Of a DNA stretch of 64,000 bases, positions 16,984 through 27,229 are shown in pieces; positions within the stretch are counted from its first letter, which is position 1, and each line of letters opens with the position of its first letter. A program made the position numbers and the translations under genes. The notes under the pieces were generated by a model. It was not told where the DNA came from. It worked only from the letters and a program-made list of their open reading frames with translations, and searched no databases. The DNA is taken from assembly GCF_000427805.1 (NCBI RefSeq), contig NZ_KE386585.1, positions 1 through 64,000 of the forward strand, read 5' to 3'. The stretch is from Budvicia aquatica DSM 5075 = ATCC 35567 (GTDB taxonomy: Bacteria > Pseudomonadota > Gammaproteobacteria > Enterobacterales > Enterobacteriaceae).

Positions 16984-18783
16984 ATGTCCGACATCAGAAT
17001 AATAAAGCTCTTCAGAGCATTTATTAAAAATGACAGCGGAGCATTCGCTATTATGTATGCCCTGCTACTTCCGGTTTTGGCCCTACTACTGGCGCTGACT
17101 ATCGATGGTAGTAATCTATTATCTAAACAGGCTCGGCTATCAGACGTAGTGACTGAAAGTTTGGTTAGCAATAGTACCCACAGCTACAGCGATGAAACCC
17201 GGAGTAACCAAACGTTAGGGTCCAGTCTGAAATATCACTTCCCTCAGGATCAGGTAACTAAAAAAACGGTCAAAATTGATATACAGCGTTCGTCCGGCAA
17301 CACGGTGACTTATAAACAAATTGCAGCCGCTATTATTAAAGTCCGAACCTTTCTTCCGCTGACTAAATCTGGCTTTAAGGATTTTGAAGAGGTGGCCTAT
17401 GTCAGTCCTAAATACAACCAAACCTCGCATAATCTGGGCATTAAAATGACGCATCAAACGTCATTGGATATGACCGGCGTCGGTATGGATGAAGACGGTG
17501 GCATTTGGGTGTGGGGTTGGCGTAGAACCGGCCAGCAGGGAAATGGGACCGTTTCTGTAGGTGATAACGTAGCCCCTACTCGGGTACAAATTCCTCCGGG
17601 TCAGCCGAATAATCAAGTTAAAAATATTAAATATGCCGGCGGTTACGCCAGTATATTAGCCCTCGATGAAAACGGTGACGTTTGGGGATGGGGCCAAGAT
17701 CTCTACGGTGAACTCGGCTCTGCCGTTTGCAATGGCAGCAGGGTGACCTATAACCCAACGCCGTGTAAAGCCTTTAGCGGCGTTGCTGATATCACCATGG
17801 GCGAGTATGCGACGCTTATGCTCAGGAAAGACGGTACCCTATGGTATATGGGAGAATGTCGGTATGCCCAGTGCGGCAATGGCAGCAACCCTACCTATGT
17901 CCTGAGACCAACCGAAGTGAGTCTGACTTCCAGAAATAAGAATGATGGCCAAATAGAAAAGGAAACTGTTGTTCTGATCGGCAGTGCCTACGAAGGTAGC
18001 CTGGCGGTTACCAAAAATAAAGACGGGGTGTACAGCGTATGGGGATGGGGAGATAACGAAGGCTGTGGCCTCGGTACCGCCCAATCTCATGCGGGAGGCG
18101 GCTCACTTATTCCGATGGAAACGGCTAAAAACGGTACCCAATCGCAGTGCCATTACTTTTGGCAAGATTATAGAGGTAGAACCAAAACCCCTTACAAGAT
18201 CCCACGCCTTGAGAAGTATGCCAAGGATATCGTCTATATTGCCGGCGGCAACGGTTGGTCTGAAGCGTTACTCAAAGATGGTACGGTTATCGGTTGGGGA
18301 ACCCATGCCCACTTAGGTCAGGGCTGGACCTATGGTGATGCCCCCCATGAACCCGCAACCAACCTTGATGTCGATGAGCCTATTGTCATCATGAAAAATG
18401 TCAGAGAGCTGCAGGCACGCTATATAGGCAGCGCTGCTCTCACTAATGACAATAAGCTGTATACATGGGGGGGTATCGAACTCTATCAAGTTTATGGTCG
18501 ATATGTAACCCACCGGGCTGATAACGTTAAATCTATGTCTACCGGTAAAGAATTTATGTTTTATACCGATATGAATGATGAAAGCTACGGCGTGGGCTAT
18601 TTCATCCACGATAAATTTTTACTCGGTTCTGAAACAGCCTACCACAGCCACCCGCTCAACGGTTCAAGGCCCGGCAATCCGGGCAATATCTACACCATAA
18701 ACTGGCCGGGAATCAAAATGGATTTCGGTAAGTTTAATCTCAATACCGGCGGTGGAGATCCTAAGCCAACGCCAGAAAAATAA
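16984..18783 (+). CDS. TadG-like protein with RCC1-type beta-propeller, copy 1
   Basis: 599 residues. The N-terminus (SGAFAIMYALLLPVLALLLALTIDGSNLL) is the standard TadG/TadE-like membrane anchor. The C-terminal two thirds is not the usual vWA domain but a series of RCC1-type repeats. Characteristic WGWG blades occur near residues 175 (IWVWGWRRTGQQGNG), 233 (VWGWGQDLYGELG), 287, 352 (VWGWGDNEGCGLG), 436 and 493 (YTWGGIELYQVYG), suggesting a six- or seven-bladed propeller. RCC1-like domains usually bind proteins or other partners, so this may be an adhesive tip or anchor protein of the pilus. A paralogue follows after a terminator. Confidence 0.85.
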   Translation: MSDIRIIKLFRAFIKNDSGAFAIMYALLLPVLALLLALTIDGSNLLSKQARLSDVVTESLVSNSTHSYSDETRSNQTLGSSLKYHFPQDQVTKKTVKIDIQRSSGNTVTYKQIAAAIIKVRTFLPLTKSGFKDFEEVAYVSPKYNQTSHNLGIKMTHQTSLDMTGVGMDEDGGIWVWGWRRTGQQGNGTVSVGDNVAPTRVQIPPGQPNNQVKNIKYAGGYASILALDENGDVWGWGQDLYGELGSAVCNGSRVTYNPTPCKAFSGVADITMGEYATLMLRKDGTLWYMGECRYAQCGNGSNPTYVLRPTEVSLTSRNKNDGQIEKETVVLIGSAYEGSLAVTKNKDGVYSVWGWGDNEGCGLGTAQSHAGGGSLIPMETAKNGTQSQCHYFWQDYRGRTKTPYKIPRLEKYAKDIVYIAGGNGWSEALLKDGTVIGWGTHAHLGQGWTYGDAPHEPATNLDVDEPIVIMKNVRELQARYIGSAALTNDNKLYTWGGIELYQVYGRYVTHRADNVKSMSTGKEFMFYTDMNDESYGVGYFIHDKFLLGSETAYHSHPLNGSRPGNPGNIYTINWPGIKMDFGKFNLNTGGGDPKPTPEK

Positions 18784-18790
18784 TCCTTTC

Positions 18791-18827
18791 AAACACTCTG
18801 GCAAATCTTTTGTCAGAGTGTTTTTTT
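18791..18827 (+). terminator. Intrinsic terminator between the two RCC1-TadG genes
   Basis: The stem AAACACTCTG/CAGAGTGTTT is followed by a T tract ending at 18827. It lies eight bases after the first gene's stop and should end or reduce transcription before the second copy, which could allow separate control of the two. Confidence 0.85.
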
Positions 18828-18852
18828 AACATAAATAATAAGGAATATTATT

Positions 18853-20610
18853 GTGTTCCTCTGCAGTATAATTAAAAAAATCATAGCATTAACCCGAAGT
18901 TCCACAGGGTCATTTTCCATTATGTATGCCCTGTTATTACCGCTACTGGTGGCTTTTCTCTCCTTATCCATCGACAGCAGCAATCTGTTGGCTAAACAGG
19001 CTCGCCTGGCTGATATTGTCACCGAAAGTCTGGTCAGTACCGGCACACATAGCTACACCAGTGAATACCAAAGTAAAAAGGTACTGGATGCCAGTCTTGC
19101 CCACTCGTTTCCCGATGATGAAACCCTTATCAGCGCGATTAAAATCGAAATTACCCAACAGAACTCAGGTAAAACCCACTATCAGCAGTTGGCTGCCGCT
19201 CAAATTGATACTCAGGTTTTTCTGCCGTTAACTAAACTGGGCTTTAGTGACAAACAAAAAATCAGTTATTTAAGTCCTGAATATAGCCAGACCTCGTCCG
19301 GCAAAGGCATTCTGATGAATCACCAAACAACGTTGGATATGACCGGTATCGGTATGGACCACGATGGCGGGATCTGGATGTGGGGATTTCGTGGCACCGG
19401 GCAACAGGGTAACGGTGTTACCAATGTTACCGACAGCCAGCCACCTCAAAAAGTGATGATTCCCCCTAACGATCCGCTCAATCAGGTTAAAAATATTAAG
19501 TATGCCGGCGGTTATGCCAATCTGATTACGCTGGACAGCAACGGCGACGCATGGGCGTGGGGGCAGGATTTGTACGGCGAAGCCGGTTCCGCAGTATGTA
19601 AAGGCCAGAACCGTAACCCCAACCCAACGCCATGTAAGGTATTAAGTAACGTTGCAGATATCTCTAGCGGTGAATATGTCACTACGTTGTTGAAAAAAGA
19701 CGGAACCTTGTGGTTTATGGGCCAATGCCTGTATAGCCAATGCGGCGATCCGACCAATCGCCGCTCTCGTTGGGTACCTGAGCAAATCAACCTTGATGGC
19801 GAAAGAGTAACTCTTATTGGCAGCGCCTATGAAGGGACTTTTGCCATCACCGTCGATAATAAAGGCAAGTATTCCGTTTGGGGGTTTGGTGATAATGAAG
19901 GATGCGGCTTAGGTTTTACGCAAACTAACGTTTCTGGCCAGACCGATATCAACGGTAAGTTTTCACAATGTCGCTACCCTACTCAAGACTATAACGGGCT
20001 ATCACGCTCTCCGCGTCGTATTACCGGGTTAGATAAGTACGCAGATCAAATCGTGTATATCGGTGGGGGTGACGGCTGGGGTGAAGCCCTGCTGGAAGAT
20101 GGCACGGTAATTGGCTGGGGAGCCCACGTCCATCTGGGCCAGGGTTATACCTACCCGCCGGCCATTACAACGCCTTATACCAATCTTGAGGTTGAAGAGC
20201 CTATTGTTATCATGCATAACGTTCGCACCCTTCATGCCCGATACGTTGGCAGTGCTGCTATTACCAATGATAACAAGCTCTATACCTGGGGTGGCCTGGA
20301 GATTTATCAAATCTATGGTCGAAATGTGACTCATCGGGCTGACAACGTCTATTCAATTTCAACCGGAAAAGAGTTTATGTTTTACACCGACTTAGATTTT
20401 AACAGCTACGGCGTCGGTTATCATACCCGAGATAAATTCCTGCTGGGAAATCGCCAAAATTATCTTAATCATCCGCTAAATGGCCTTAACCCCGGCCAGC
20501 CGGGCAATGAAAACGCGATCAACTGGCCGGGAATTGAGATGAATTTTGCCCAGTTTGATATCGATATTGGTAATGGAAAAGATCCTAAACCGATGCCGGT
20601 TCTTCATTAA
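18853..20610 (+). CDS. TadG-like protein with RCC1-type beta-propeller, copy 2
   Basis: 585-residue paralogue of 16984-18783, collinear over its whole length and similar by eye at roughly two thirds of positions. It has the same TadG-type anchor (SGSFSIMYALLLPLLVAFLSLSIDSSNLL) and the same chain of WGxG repeats (IWMWGFRGTGQQGNG, AWAWGQDLYGEAG, VWGFGDNEGCGLG, YTWGGLEIYQIYG). The start is a GTG with AAGGA eight bases upstream. It lies after a terminator and so may have its own promoter in a 25-bp gap, or be read through. It is the last gene of tad locus 1 on this side. Confidence 0.83.
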   Translation: MFLCSIIKKIIALTRSSTGSFSIMYALLLPLLVAFLSLSIDSSNLLAKQARLADIVTESLVSTGTHSYTSEYQSKKVLDASLAHSFPDDETLISAIKIEITQQNSGKTHYQQLAAAQIDTQVFLPLTKLGFSDKQKISYLSPEYSQTSSGKGILMNHQTTLDMTGIGMDHDGGIWMWGFRGTGQQGNGVTNVTDSQPPQKVMIPPNDPLNQVKNIKYAGGYANLITLDSNGDAWAWGQDLYGEAGSAVCKGQNRNPNPTPCKVLSNVADISSGEYVTTLLKKDGTLWFMGQCLYSQCGDPTNRRSRWVPEQINLDGERVTLIGSAYEGTFAITVDNKGKYSVWGFGDNEGCGLGFTQTNVSGQTDINGKFSQCRYPTQDYNGLSRSPRRITGLDKYADQIVYIGGGDGWGEALLEDGTVIGWGAHVHLGQGYTYPPAITTPYTNLEVEEPIVIMHNVRTLHARYVGSAAITNDNKLYTWGGLEIYQIYGRNVTHRADNVYSISTGKEFMFYTDLDFNSYGVGYHTRDKFLLGNRQNYLNHPLNGLNPGQPGNENAINWPGIEMNFAQFDIDIGNGKDPKPMPVLH

Positions 20611-20668
20611 GTCAACAACCGGGATCGGTCTTGATAGGGTTTACACCTTAACCAGCCAGCAACTATCT

Positions 20669-20703
20669 TGGTCCGCTTAAGGATTATCGCCACCAGCGGA
20701 CCA
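20669..20703. repeat. Inverted repeat between RCC1-TadG copy 2 and mdlB
   Basis: TGGTCCGCT and AGCGGACCA are separated by 17 bases in the gap between two convergent genes. No T tract follows on either strand, so termination is possible but not certain. It marks one border of the inserted tad locus. Confidence 0.4.
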
Positions 20704-20748
20704 AGCGTTAGCCACAGAATCAGTTTTTGATATTTGACAGGCAGTCGG

Positions 20749-22530
20749 CTACGACTGGTACTCCAACTCTGTAGCAGCCAGCTGTAACTGATGCATCTGA
20801 TAATATCGGCCTTTGGCTGCCAGCAGCTGTTGATGAGTTCCCCTCTCAACAATCTGGCCACGGTTAAGCACTACGATCTGGTCAGCATCGACAATTGTCG
20901 ACAGTCGGTGAGCGATCACCACTAAGGTAGTTTTATGACGAATTGCGCTGAGTGCGCGATGGATTGCCTGCTCAGTACCCGAATCGATATTGGCAGTTGC
21001 CTCATCCAAAATCAGAATTTCAGGCGTTTGTACCAATACTCTGGCTAACGCCAGTAACTGTTTCTGACCAACGGATAGGTTATTTCCTTGCTCACCCAGA
21101 ATACTCTCCATTCCCTTTGGCATTAAATTAACCAGCGTATCCAACTGAGAAATTCTCAAGGCTTCAGTCACCCGTTGATCGCTGATATCCCGCCCTAAGG
21201 CAACGTTGGCATAAACGGTATCAGCCAGAACCACCGGATCCTGCTGGACCATAGCAATACCGGAACGTAGAGTTTCGTGACTGAGGGAATTTAATGGCCG
21301 GTCATCTAAATAAATCTCACCGCGACTAAGGGGATAATATCCCATCAATAAATTCGCCAAGGTACTTTTTCCGCTACCGGTATGACCAACCAATGCCACA
21401 AAGCTGCGGGAAGGAATCGACAAATTGATATCCTGCAGAACCGGCTTTGAACGGTTATATGAAAAGCTGACGTCACAAATATCAATTTTACCGGATGACA
21501 GGGGTCGAGTATCTGCGCCGTATTCTTGTTGGACACCGTCCATCAGTTCAAAAATACGCTCACCGGCAACCACCGCCTGTTGCATCATCGACTGTTGCGA
21601 TGTCAGTTCGATTAACGGCTCATTCAGCCTGGAGAGATAATTAATAAAGGCATACAGCACGCCCACGCCAATTGAACCTTGCGGACTAAAGCCAAATAAC
21701 ACCAACAGCCCGCTCAGAATAAGAGCAGAGATCAAACTCAATAACGGCCGGAGTAGCAGACTTTCCAGACGCAGCGTTTTTATCCGCATATGGTAGTGAG
21801 CCAGGTTTGTCGCACTCAGGCGCTGACCAAACCGAGCCTGTTGGCGGAACTGCTGTAACACCGACATACCGCTGATTGCTTCATTAAATCCGTTATTGAT
21901 ATCGGCCAGTAAACTACGCACCTGGCGAATAATCGGCGTGCTGATACGCTGATAGATGGTCATCAAAACGGCAACAACCGGGAAAATAGTAATTGCGATC
22001 AATGCCATACGCCAGTTAAGGCTAAACATGGCTATCAGCATGGCGCTTACCAGTGCAGCACTGCGTAATACGGTGGCTACCACCGTAACGTACAGATCTT
22101 TAATCACCTCGGTATCATTGGTTACTTTTGATATTAGTTGCCCTACCGGCTGAGTATCAAAGACTGAGATCGGCTGTTTAAGCGCGGCATCCATAACGTC
22201 GCTACGAATAGTCTGTACAACGCCAACCGCGGCACTGTTAAACAGTAATGCCTGGTTATAACGTAAGGTTGCTGCCAGTATCTGAAGCAATAAAAAGACG
22301 ACCCCCAGCCCGATAACTTTCTCCATCGGCATGGTATTTTTAGCCACCATGGTATCAATAAAATAACTGATAATAACCGGGCCACAGACTTCGGCTGCTG
22401 CCGCTAGCCATAGTAATAACGCCGCAATGGTTAACGGCTTGCGGTAGGGTAATCCATAGGTCAGCAGTCGTTTTAACGTTGGCCACAGCTGCTGGAATTT
22501 TTGGGGTGTTTTAGGATTCATGTCACTCAT
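20749..22530 (-). CDS. mdlB: ABC transporter half MdlB (SmdB)
   Basis: 593-residue multidrug-type ABC exporter half: an N-terminal membrane domain of six helices, then a nucleotide-binding domain with Walker A ([14 protein letters not shown]), signature ([17 protein letters not shown]) and Walker B ([12 protein letters not shown]). It overlaps the end of mdlA by eight bases and surely forms a heterodimer with it. In E. coli glnK follows mdlB directly; here tad locus 1 lies between them. Confidence 0.96.
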   Translation of the reverse strand: MSDMNPKTPQKFQQLWPTLKRLLTYGLPYRKPLTIAALLLWLAAAAEVCGPVIISYFIDTMVAKNTMPMEKVIGLGVVFLLLQILAATLRYNQALLFNSAAVGVVQTIRSDVMDAALKQPISVFDTQPVGQLISKVTNDTEVIKDLYVTVVATVLRSAALVSAMLIAMFSLNWRMALIAITIFPVVAVLMTIYQRISTPIIRQVRSLLADINNGFNEAISGMSVLQQFRQQARFGQRLSATNLAHYHMRIKTLRLESLLLRPLLSLISALILSGLLVLFGFSPQGSIGVGVLYAFINYLSRLNEPLIELTSQQSMMQQAVVAGERIFELMDGVQQEYGADTRPLSSGKIDICDVSFSYNRSKPVLQDINLSIPSRSFVALVGHTGSGKSTLANLLMGYYPLSRGEIYLDDRPLNSLSHETLRSGIAMVQQDPVVLADTVYANVALGRDISDQRVTEALRISQLDTLVNLMPKGMESILGEQGNNLSVGQKQLLALARVLVQTPEILILDEATANIDSGTEQAIHRALSAIRHKTTLVVIAHRLSTIVDADQIVVLNRGQIVERGTHQQLLAAKGRYYQMHQLQLAATELEYQS

Positions 22531-24262
22531 CTAAAGCCGCTTCCAGTTGCTGATAACGATACATATTGCGATACCATCCCGACTGCTCTGACAACTGCGC
22601 ATGTGAGCCTCGCTGGGCTATGCGCCCGTCCTGTAATACCAGAATTTCGTTGGCATTCAGCAGGCCGGAAAGCCGGTGAGCACTGATGATTAGCGTACGC
22701 CCTTCTCCCCAGCTGCGAAGATTCTGTAAAATTTGATATTCGGTCTGCCCGTCAACGGCCGACAGAGCATCATCCAGAACTAAAATTTCACAGTCTAGTA
22801 ATAGCGCTCTGGCAATTGAAATCCGCTGTTTTTGCCCGCCGGATAACATAACGCCCCGCTCTCCGACCTCGGTTTGATATCCCTGAGCCAAATTAAGAAT
22901 ATCTTCATGAACGCAGGCCAAAGCCGCCACCCGCTCAATATCATCCTGAGTCGCGTCCGGTTTACCCAGTGAGATGTTCTCAGCAATGCTGGCAGAAAAC
23001 AGGAATGGCGTCTGGCTAACCACTGACAAACGGGCACGCCATTCATCCAGTTTTAGCTGTCGAATGGGCAGTGAATGGAAACAAATATCACCGTCAGTCA
23101 CATCAAACTGACGCTGAACCAAGGCCAGTAAGGTACTTTTACCCGATCCCGTCGGGCCACACAGCCCCAAGGTTTGCCCCGGAGCCAACCTGGCCTGAAT
23201 ATTTTCTAAGGTCGGGGACTCTGCCTGCGGATAAGTAAACTGACCAATATTAAATTCCAGCACTCCGCGCCCGGCAGGAACAGAGAGATCGCCGTCGGCC
23301 ACTTCCGGTTGTTCCGTTAATAAACTCGAAATCCGGCTATAGGCCGCGCTACCGCGTTCGACGATATTAAACATCCACGCCAGTGCCAGCATCGGCCAGA
23401 TCATTAAGCCTAAATACATTACAAAGCTGGTCAGTTGGCCTAGCGTCAGTTGGTTATTGACTACCATCCAGCTTCCGCCACCAACGGCCAGCATATTGGC
23501 ACAGGCAATGGTCAGATAGATGGTCGGATCAAAGCGGGCGTCCACGCGAGCCACTAACATATTCTTGCTGCCGGCATCTTTAGCGACTTCGGCAAACAGG
23601 CGAGACTGATAGCGCTCCAGCCCAAAAGCCTTGATCATTCGAATACTGGTTAAGCTTTCCTGAGTGCGATCGTTTAGTGAGGAAAATGCCGCCTGGGCCG
23701 TTTTAAAGCGGTTATGCAGCTGTTCGCCAAATCGCTTAATGAAGATGGCCATAATCGGCATGGGTAACAGTGAAAACAGCGTGAGCTCCCAGCTAATCTG
23801 AATGCTCATAATGATAAACACCGCACATCCCATCACCAACGAATCGACCAGCGTCAGAACGCCTTCACCGGCGGCAAACACCACCCGGTCAACGTCATTG
23901 GTTGCTCTGGCAATCAGATCGCCGGTACGGTGACGTAAATAGAAATTGGGGTGCTGTCGGCTCAATTGATGGTAGAAATTTTCTCTCAGCTTTACCGCTA
24001 ACATGTAGGACGCGCCAAACAGTAAGATTCGCCATACATAGCGCAGCAGGTAAATAGTCAGCGCGGTGGCAATAATCAGGCCGACCCACATTAACAATGT
24101 TCGCCCGCTCATCTGCTCGCGGGTGATGCCATCAACAATAGTTCCGACCAATTTAGGCGGAAGCAGCTGCAACATAGCGATCGCAACCAGCAGTGTTACT
24201 GCACCTAAATAGCGTTTCCACTGTAATTTAAAGAACCAGCGCAGTTGAGAAAACAATTTCAC
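22523..24262 (-). CDS. mdlA: ABC transporter half MdlA (SmdA)
   Basis: 579-residue partner of MdlB with the same exporter layout: membrane domain, then Walker A ([14 protein letters not shown]), signature ([17 protein letters not shown]) and Walker B ([13 protein letters not shown]). In MdlA the residue after the Walker B Asp is Asp rather than the usual catalytic Glu, while MdlB keeps Glu. This points to a heterodimer with one full catalytic site. It follows decR with a gap of 124 bp. The substrate is unknown. Confidence 0.96.
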   Translation of the reverse strand: MKLFSQLRWFFKLQWKRYLGAVTLLVAIAMLQLLPPKLVGTIVDGITREQMSGRTLLMWVGLIIATALTIYLLRYVWRILLFGASYMLAVKLRENFYHQLSRQHPNFYLRHRTGDLIARATNDVDRVVFAAGEGVLTLVDSLVMGCAVFIIMSIQISWELTLFSLLPMPIMAIFIKRFGEQLHNRFKTAQAAFSSLNDRTQESLTSIRMIKAFGLERYQSRLFAEVAKDAGSKNMLVARVDARFDPTIYLTIACANMLAVGGGSWMVVNNQLTLGQLTSFVMYLGLMIWPMLALAWMFNIVERGSAAYSRISSLLTEQPEVADGDLSVPAGRGVLEFNIGQFTYPQAESPTLENIQARLAPGQTLGLCGPTGSGKSTLLALVQRQFDVTDGDICFHSLPIRQLKLDEWRARLSVVSQTPFLFSASIAENISLGKPDATQDDIERVAALACVHEDILNLAQGYQTEVGERGVMLSGGQKQRISIARALLLDCEILVLDDALSAVDGQTEYQILQNLRSWGEGRTLIISAHRLSGLLNANEILVLQDGRIAQRGSHAQLSEQSGWYRNMYRYQQLEAALDE

Positions 24263-24386
24263 ATTATTAATCCGATAGTTATGGCAAAAAAATCACCATA
24301 CTTTATTAAAATTGACGTTAAATCTTATCCGTAGAATATCATTTTCGTCAGGTCTAAATGAAATTATTTCTCATTTAGACTGAAAG

Positions 24387-24848
24387 TCATTCCGGGATCG
24401 GTAAACAGGTTGTGAACTTAATTTCTTCCATAGAAAAGCTGGATGTGACATCGCTTAAACCTGCCACGCCGTTCACCAGCCGTTTATAAAAACTATCGAA
24501 GCTTTTCATATCGGTGACCTGAACACGCATCAGATAGTCATACTCCCCGGCCATACGATAGAATGCCATAACCTCCGGCATTTCACTGACCTGATTTACA
24601 AAAACCTGATACCACTCACTGCTGTGACACTGAGTTTTAATCAGTACAAATGCCGTCAGATCCAACCCTAACTTTTCCGCATCCAGTAACGCAACCTTAT
24701 TGCGAATATAGCCGTCATCTTCCAGCTTTTTTAGCCGTTTCCAGCAGGGCGTTGAGGTTAAATTGACTTCATCAGCCAGTGCCTGAAGGGACAACGTGCA
24801 GTCCTGTTGTAACAAACTCAGCAATTTACGGTCAGTTTTATCTAGCAT
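24387..24848 (-). CDS. decR: Lrp/AsnC-family regulator DecR
   Basis: 153 residues, nearly collinear with E. coli DecR (YbaO): an N-terminal helix-turn-helix ([30 protein letters not shown]) and a RAM ligand-binding domain ([26 protein letters not shown]). In E. coli it senses cysteine and turns on a cysteine desulfidase to detoxify it. Here a PLP-dependent lyase gene is divergent and 123 bp away, the likely target. The order decR-mdlA-mdlB is as in E. coli. Confidence 0.95.
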   Translation of the reverse strand: MLDKTDRKLLSLLQQDCTLSLQALADEVNLTSTPCWKRLKKLEDDGYIRNKVALLDAEKLGLDLTAFVLIKTQCHSSEWYQVFVNQVSEMPEVMAFYRMAGEYDYLMRVQVTDMKSFDSFYKRLVNGVAGLSDVTSSFSMEEIKFTTCLPIPE

Positions 24849-24971
24849 ATGAACACCAGGGAGAAAATATTTCTCCTATTTAGCGATTCAGCAACAAAAA
24901 TAGCAATAACTTTTTCTCTAATAGTCGGTAATCTATTAACACTGAATGTCATACCGCTATGGGAAAAAATT

Positions 24972-26012
24972 ATGTCACGTCATTGGGTAAAACAAGCTAT
25001 CAGTGAAATTGAAGCCGACTTCCAACGTTCGGCCGACACTCACTTAATTCGCGTTTGTCTGCCACAGTTTCCCGGTATTTATCTTTATCTCAAAGATGAA
25101 AGCACACACCCGACCGGTAGCTTAAAACACCGCCTGGCCCGTTCACTGTTTTTATACGGCCTGTCGAACGGTTGGATTCAAAAAGATACCACTATTATAG
25201 AATCATCTTCAGGGAGTACCGCTGTTTCTGAGGCTTATTTTGCCCGCCTGCTCGGATTACCCTTTGTCGCCGTGATGCCAAGCTGTACCGCCAAGCGCAA
25301 AGTGGAGCAAATTGAATTTTACGGTGGCCGCTGCCACTTTGTTGATCATGCGGCCCAAATCTATCAGGCATCAGAACAGTTGGCTAAAGAACTTAATGGC
25401 CACTATATGGATCAGTTCACCTATGCAGAGCGGGCTACCGACTGGCGCGGCAACAACAATATTGCAGACAGTATTTTCCGCCAAATGGAACGTGAGCCAA
25501 CCCCGACGCCTAATTATATTGTGATGAGTGCGGGAACCGGCGGCACATCGGCCACGCTGGGCCGCTATATTCGCTATCAGGGCTATGATACTGAACTGGT
25601 GGTGGTTGATCCTGAAAACTCAGTATTCTATGACTATTACCACTCTGGCGATAAAACACAAACCGGACACTGCGGTAGCCGTATTGAAGGCATCGGCCGC
25701 CCGCGCGTAGAGCCGTCATTTATTCCCAAAGTTATTGATGAAATGATTCGCGTACCTGATGCCGCCAGCATTGCGACCATCCAGTGGCTGGAAACTATTC
25801 TTGGCCGTAAAACAGGCGCATCAACCGGAACCAACGTATGGGGTGCTCTACAGTTAGCAAAACGCATGCGTGACCGTGGCGAAACGGGTTCAATTGTGAC
25901 GCTACTGTGCGACAGCGGGGAGCGCTATCTGGACACTTATTACAACGCTGATTGGGTTAAAACCAATATTGGTGATGTGACTCAGTATCGGGAAATGCTA
26001 GACAATCTCTGA
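24972..26012 (+). CDS. PLP-dependent cysteine synthase-fold enzyme, probable cysteine desulfhydrase
   Basis: 346 residues from the chosen start. It has the fold-type II PLP signature [16 protein letters not shown], where the Lys of SLKHR binds the cofactor, a substrate loop ([19 protein letters not shown]) and a glycine-rich phosphate loop ([13 protein letters not shown]). The frame is open back to 24849, but that would start on the base next to the divergent decR start and leave no promoter, so the ATG at 24972 is preferred. The pairing with DecR suggests L-cysteine breakdown to pyruvate, sulfide and ammonia; cysteine synthase activity is an alternative. Confidence 0.8.
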   Translation: MSRHWVKQAISEIEADFQRSADTHLIRVCLPQFPGIYLYLKDESTHPTGSLKHRLARSLFLYGLSNGWIQKDTTIIESSSGSTAVSEAYFARLLGLPFVAVMPSCTAKRKVEQIEFYGGRCHFVDHAAQIYQASEQLAKELNGHYMDQFTYAERATDWRGNNNIADSIFRQMEREPTPTPNYIVMSAGTGGTSATLGRYIRYQGYDTELVVVDPENSVFYDYYHSGDKTQTGHCGSRIEGIGRPRVEPSFIPKVIDEMIRVPDAASIATIQWLETILGRKTGASTGTNVWGALQLAKRMRDRGETGSIVTLLCDSGERYLDTYYNADWVKTNIGDVTQYREMLDNL

Positions 26013-26039
26013 CAGCGTGACGTTATCACCACGCTGTTT
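26012..26039 (+). terminator. Terminator after the PLP-dependent enzyme
   Basis: The stem ACAGCGTG/CACGCTGT starts within the stop codon region and is followed by TTTCTG. The T tract is short, so termination may be partial. Confidence 0.55.
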
Positions 26040-26107
26040 CTGCCCTAAAAGCTCTGTGATTAAAACGCCGCCGCAATATGTAAAAGGTGCAGAAGGTGCA
26101 AAAGCAC

Positions 26108-27022
26108 TTAAGCGGCGTTGCCCTCACCGGCTGCGACTGACTCTAACTTCCCCTTCGGCTTAATCGTCATTGATGCCCCCATAGAGGCAATAATCACTGC
26201 TGCCAGTCCGGCCCACTGCATAAAGGATAATGTTTCATTGAGAAATATCAGCCCGGATAGTGCCCCCATAGCAGGTTCCAGGCTGGTCAGTGTGCCAAAC
26301 GTTTTGGCCGGTAAGCGGGTTAACGCAACCATTTCCAGTGAATAAGGCAGTGCCGTCGATAAAATTGCCACCCCAATAGCCACCGGCAGAATAGCCAAAG
26401 AGAACATGCTGGCCCCGGCGTATGCCACGCCTATCGGGAAAGCAACCGCGGTTGCTACCAACGCCCCCAATGCTACCGAACGGGTGCCATAGTTAGCACC
26501 GGCCTTCTGGCCAAAAATAATATACAGCGCCCAGAAAACCCCGGCACCTAAGGCATAACAAGCGCCAACCGGATCAACGCCATCGACTGACTGATTGAGC
26601 GGTAATAAAAGCGCCAGTCCGATAATCACCAGACCGATCCACAGGAAATCGACGATCCGACGTGATGAAAACATCGCCACGGCTAATGGCCCGATAAATT
26701 CAAGGGCAACGGCAATTCCCAGCGGCACCGTTCTTAGTGACATATAAAACAGCAGGTTCATGCCACCGAGAGACAGGCCATAGGCCAGCAACCACCACCT
26801 TGCTCCCGCTGCGGGAACCCGTGTTTTATGCTTACGCCATGGTCGCAAAAAAATCATCAGAATAATCGTACCCAGCCCTAAGCGCAGGGCCGTCATCCCC
26901 TGAGCACCAATCAATGGAAACAGGCTTTTTGCCAGCGAAGCACCGCTTTGAATCGACAACATAGCGATTAAAAGCAGCACGATTGGCAGCACAATAGATG
27001 ATTTATTCTCTTTTAACGACAT
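26108..27022 (-). CDS. rhtA: Threonine/homoserine exporter RhtA
   Basis: 304-residue EamA-family transporter with ten membrane helices, closely collinear with E. coli RhtA (SIQSGASLAKSLFPLIGAQGMTALRLGLGT, VPLGIAVALEFIGPLAVA, AILSTALPYSLEMVALTRLP). It exports threonine, homoserine and other amino acids. In E. coli rhtA is far from fabB and decR, so this position marks a change of gene order. Confidence 0.92.
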   Translation of the reverse strand: MSLKENKSSIVLPIVLLLIAMLSIQSGASLAKSLFPLIGAQGMTALRLGLGTIILMIFLRPWRKHKTRVPAAGARWWLLAYGLSLGGMNLLFYMSLRTVPLGIAVALEFIGPLAVAMFSSRRIVDFLWIGLVIIGLALLLPLNQSVDGVDPVGACYALGAGVFWALYIIFGQKAGANYGTRSVALGALVATAVAFPIGVAYAGASMFSLAILPVAIGVAILSTALPYSLEMVALTRLPAKTFGTLTSLEPAMGALSGLIFLNETLSFMQWAGLAAVIIASMGASMTIKPKGKLESVAAGEGNAA

Positions 27023-27156
27023 AGATTTTTATACCTTCGCTGGCCACACTTAAGGTTAAATAAGCCAGAGAGTTATTATTCCTGTAAGACAAAATATAAT
27101 GAAGATGCCGTTATGATACCCGAATACATCGGCATATTTTACCCCCTACAGAGAAT

Positions 27157-27193
27157 AAAAAATGCCGCTGAATGATTATCAGCGGCATTTTCT
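27157..27193 (-). terminator. Bidirectional terminator downstream of fabB
   Basis: An AAAATGCCGCTGA/TCAGCGGCATTTT stem with a seven-base loop has A and T tracts on either side. It lies 37 bp past the fabB stop on the minus strand. Confidence 0.88.
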
Positions 27194-27229
27194 TAATCGG
27201 TTATCGCGGGCAATCAGCACCCGATAAGC

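Noticed and set aside
17839-18609. Open frames of about 80-110 codons antisense or out of frame over the RCC1-TadG gene
   Set aside because: They are shadows of a GC-richer coding region, without ribosome sites or similarity.
24849-24971. N-terminal extension of the PLP-dependent enzyme
   Set aside because: It would begin on the base next to the divergent decR start, leaves no room for promoters and has no family similarity; the ATG at 24972 fits the family.
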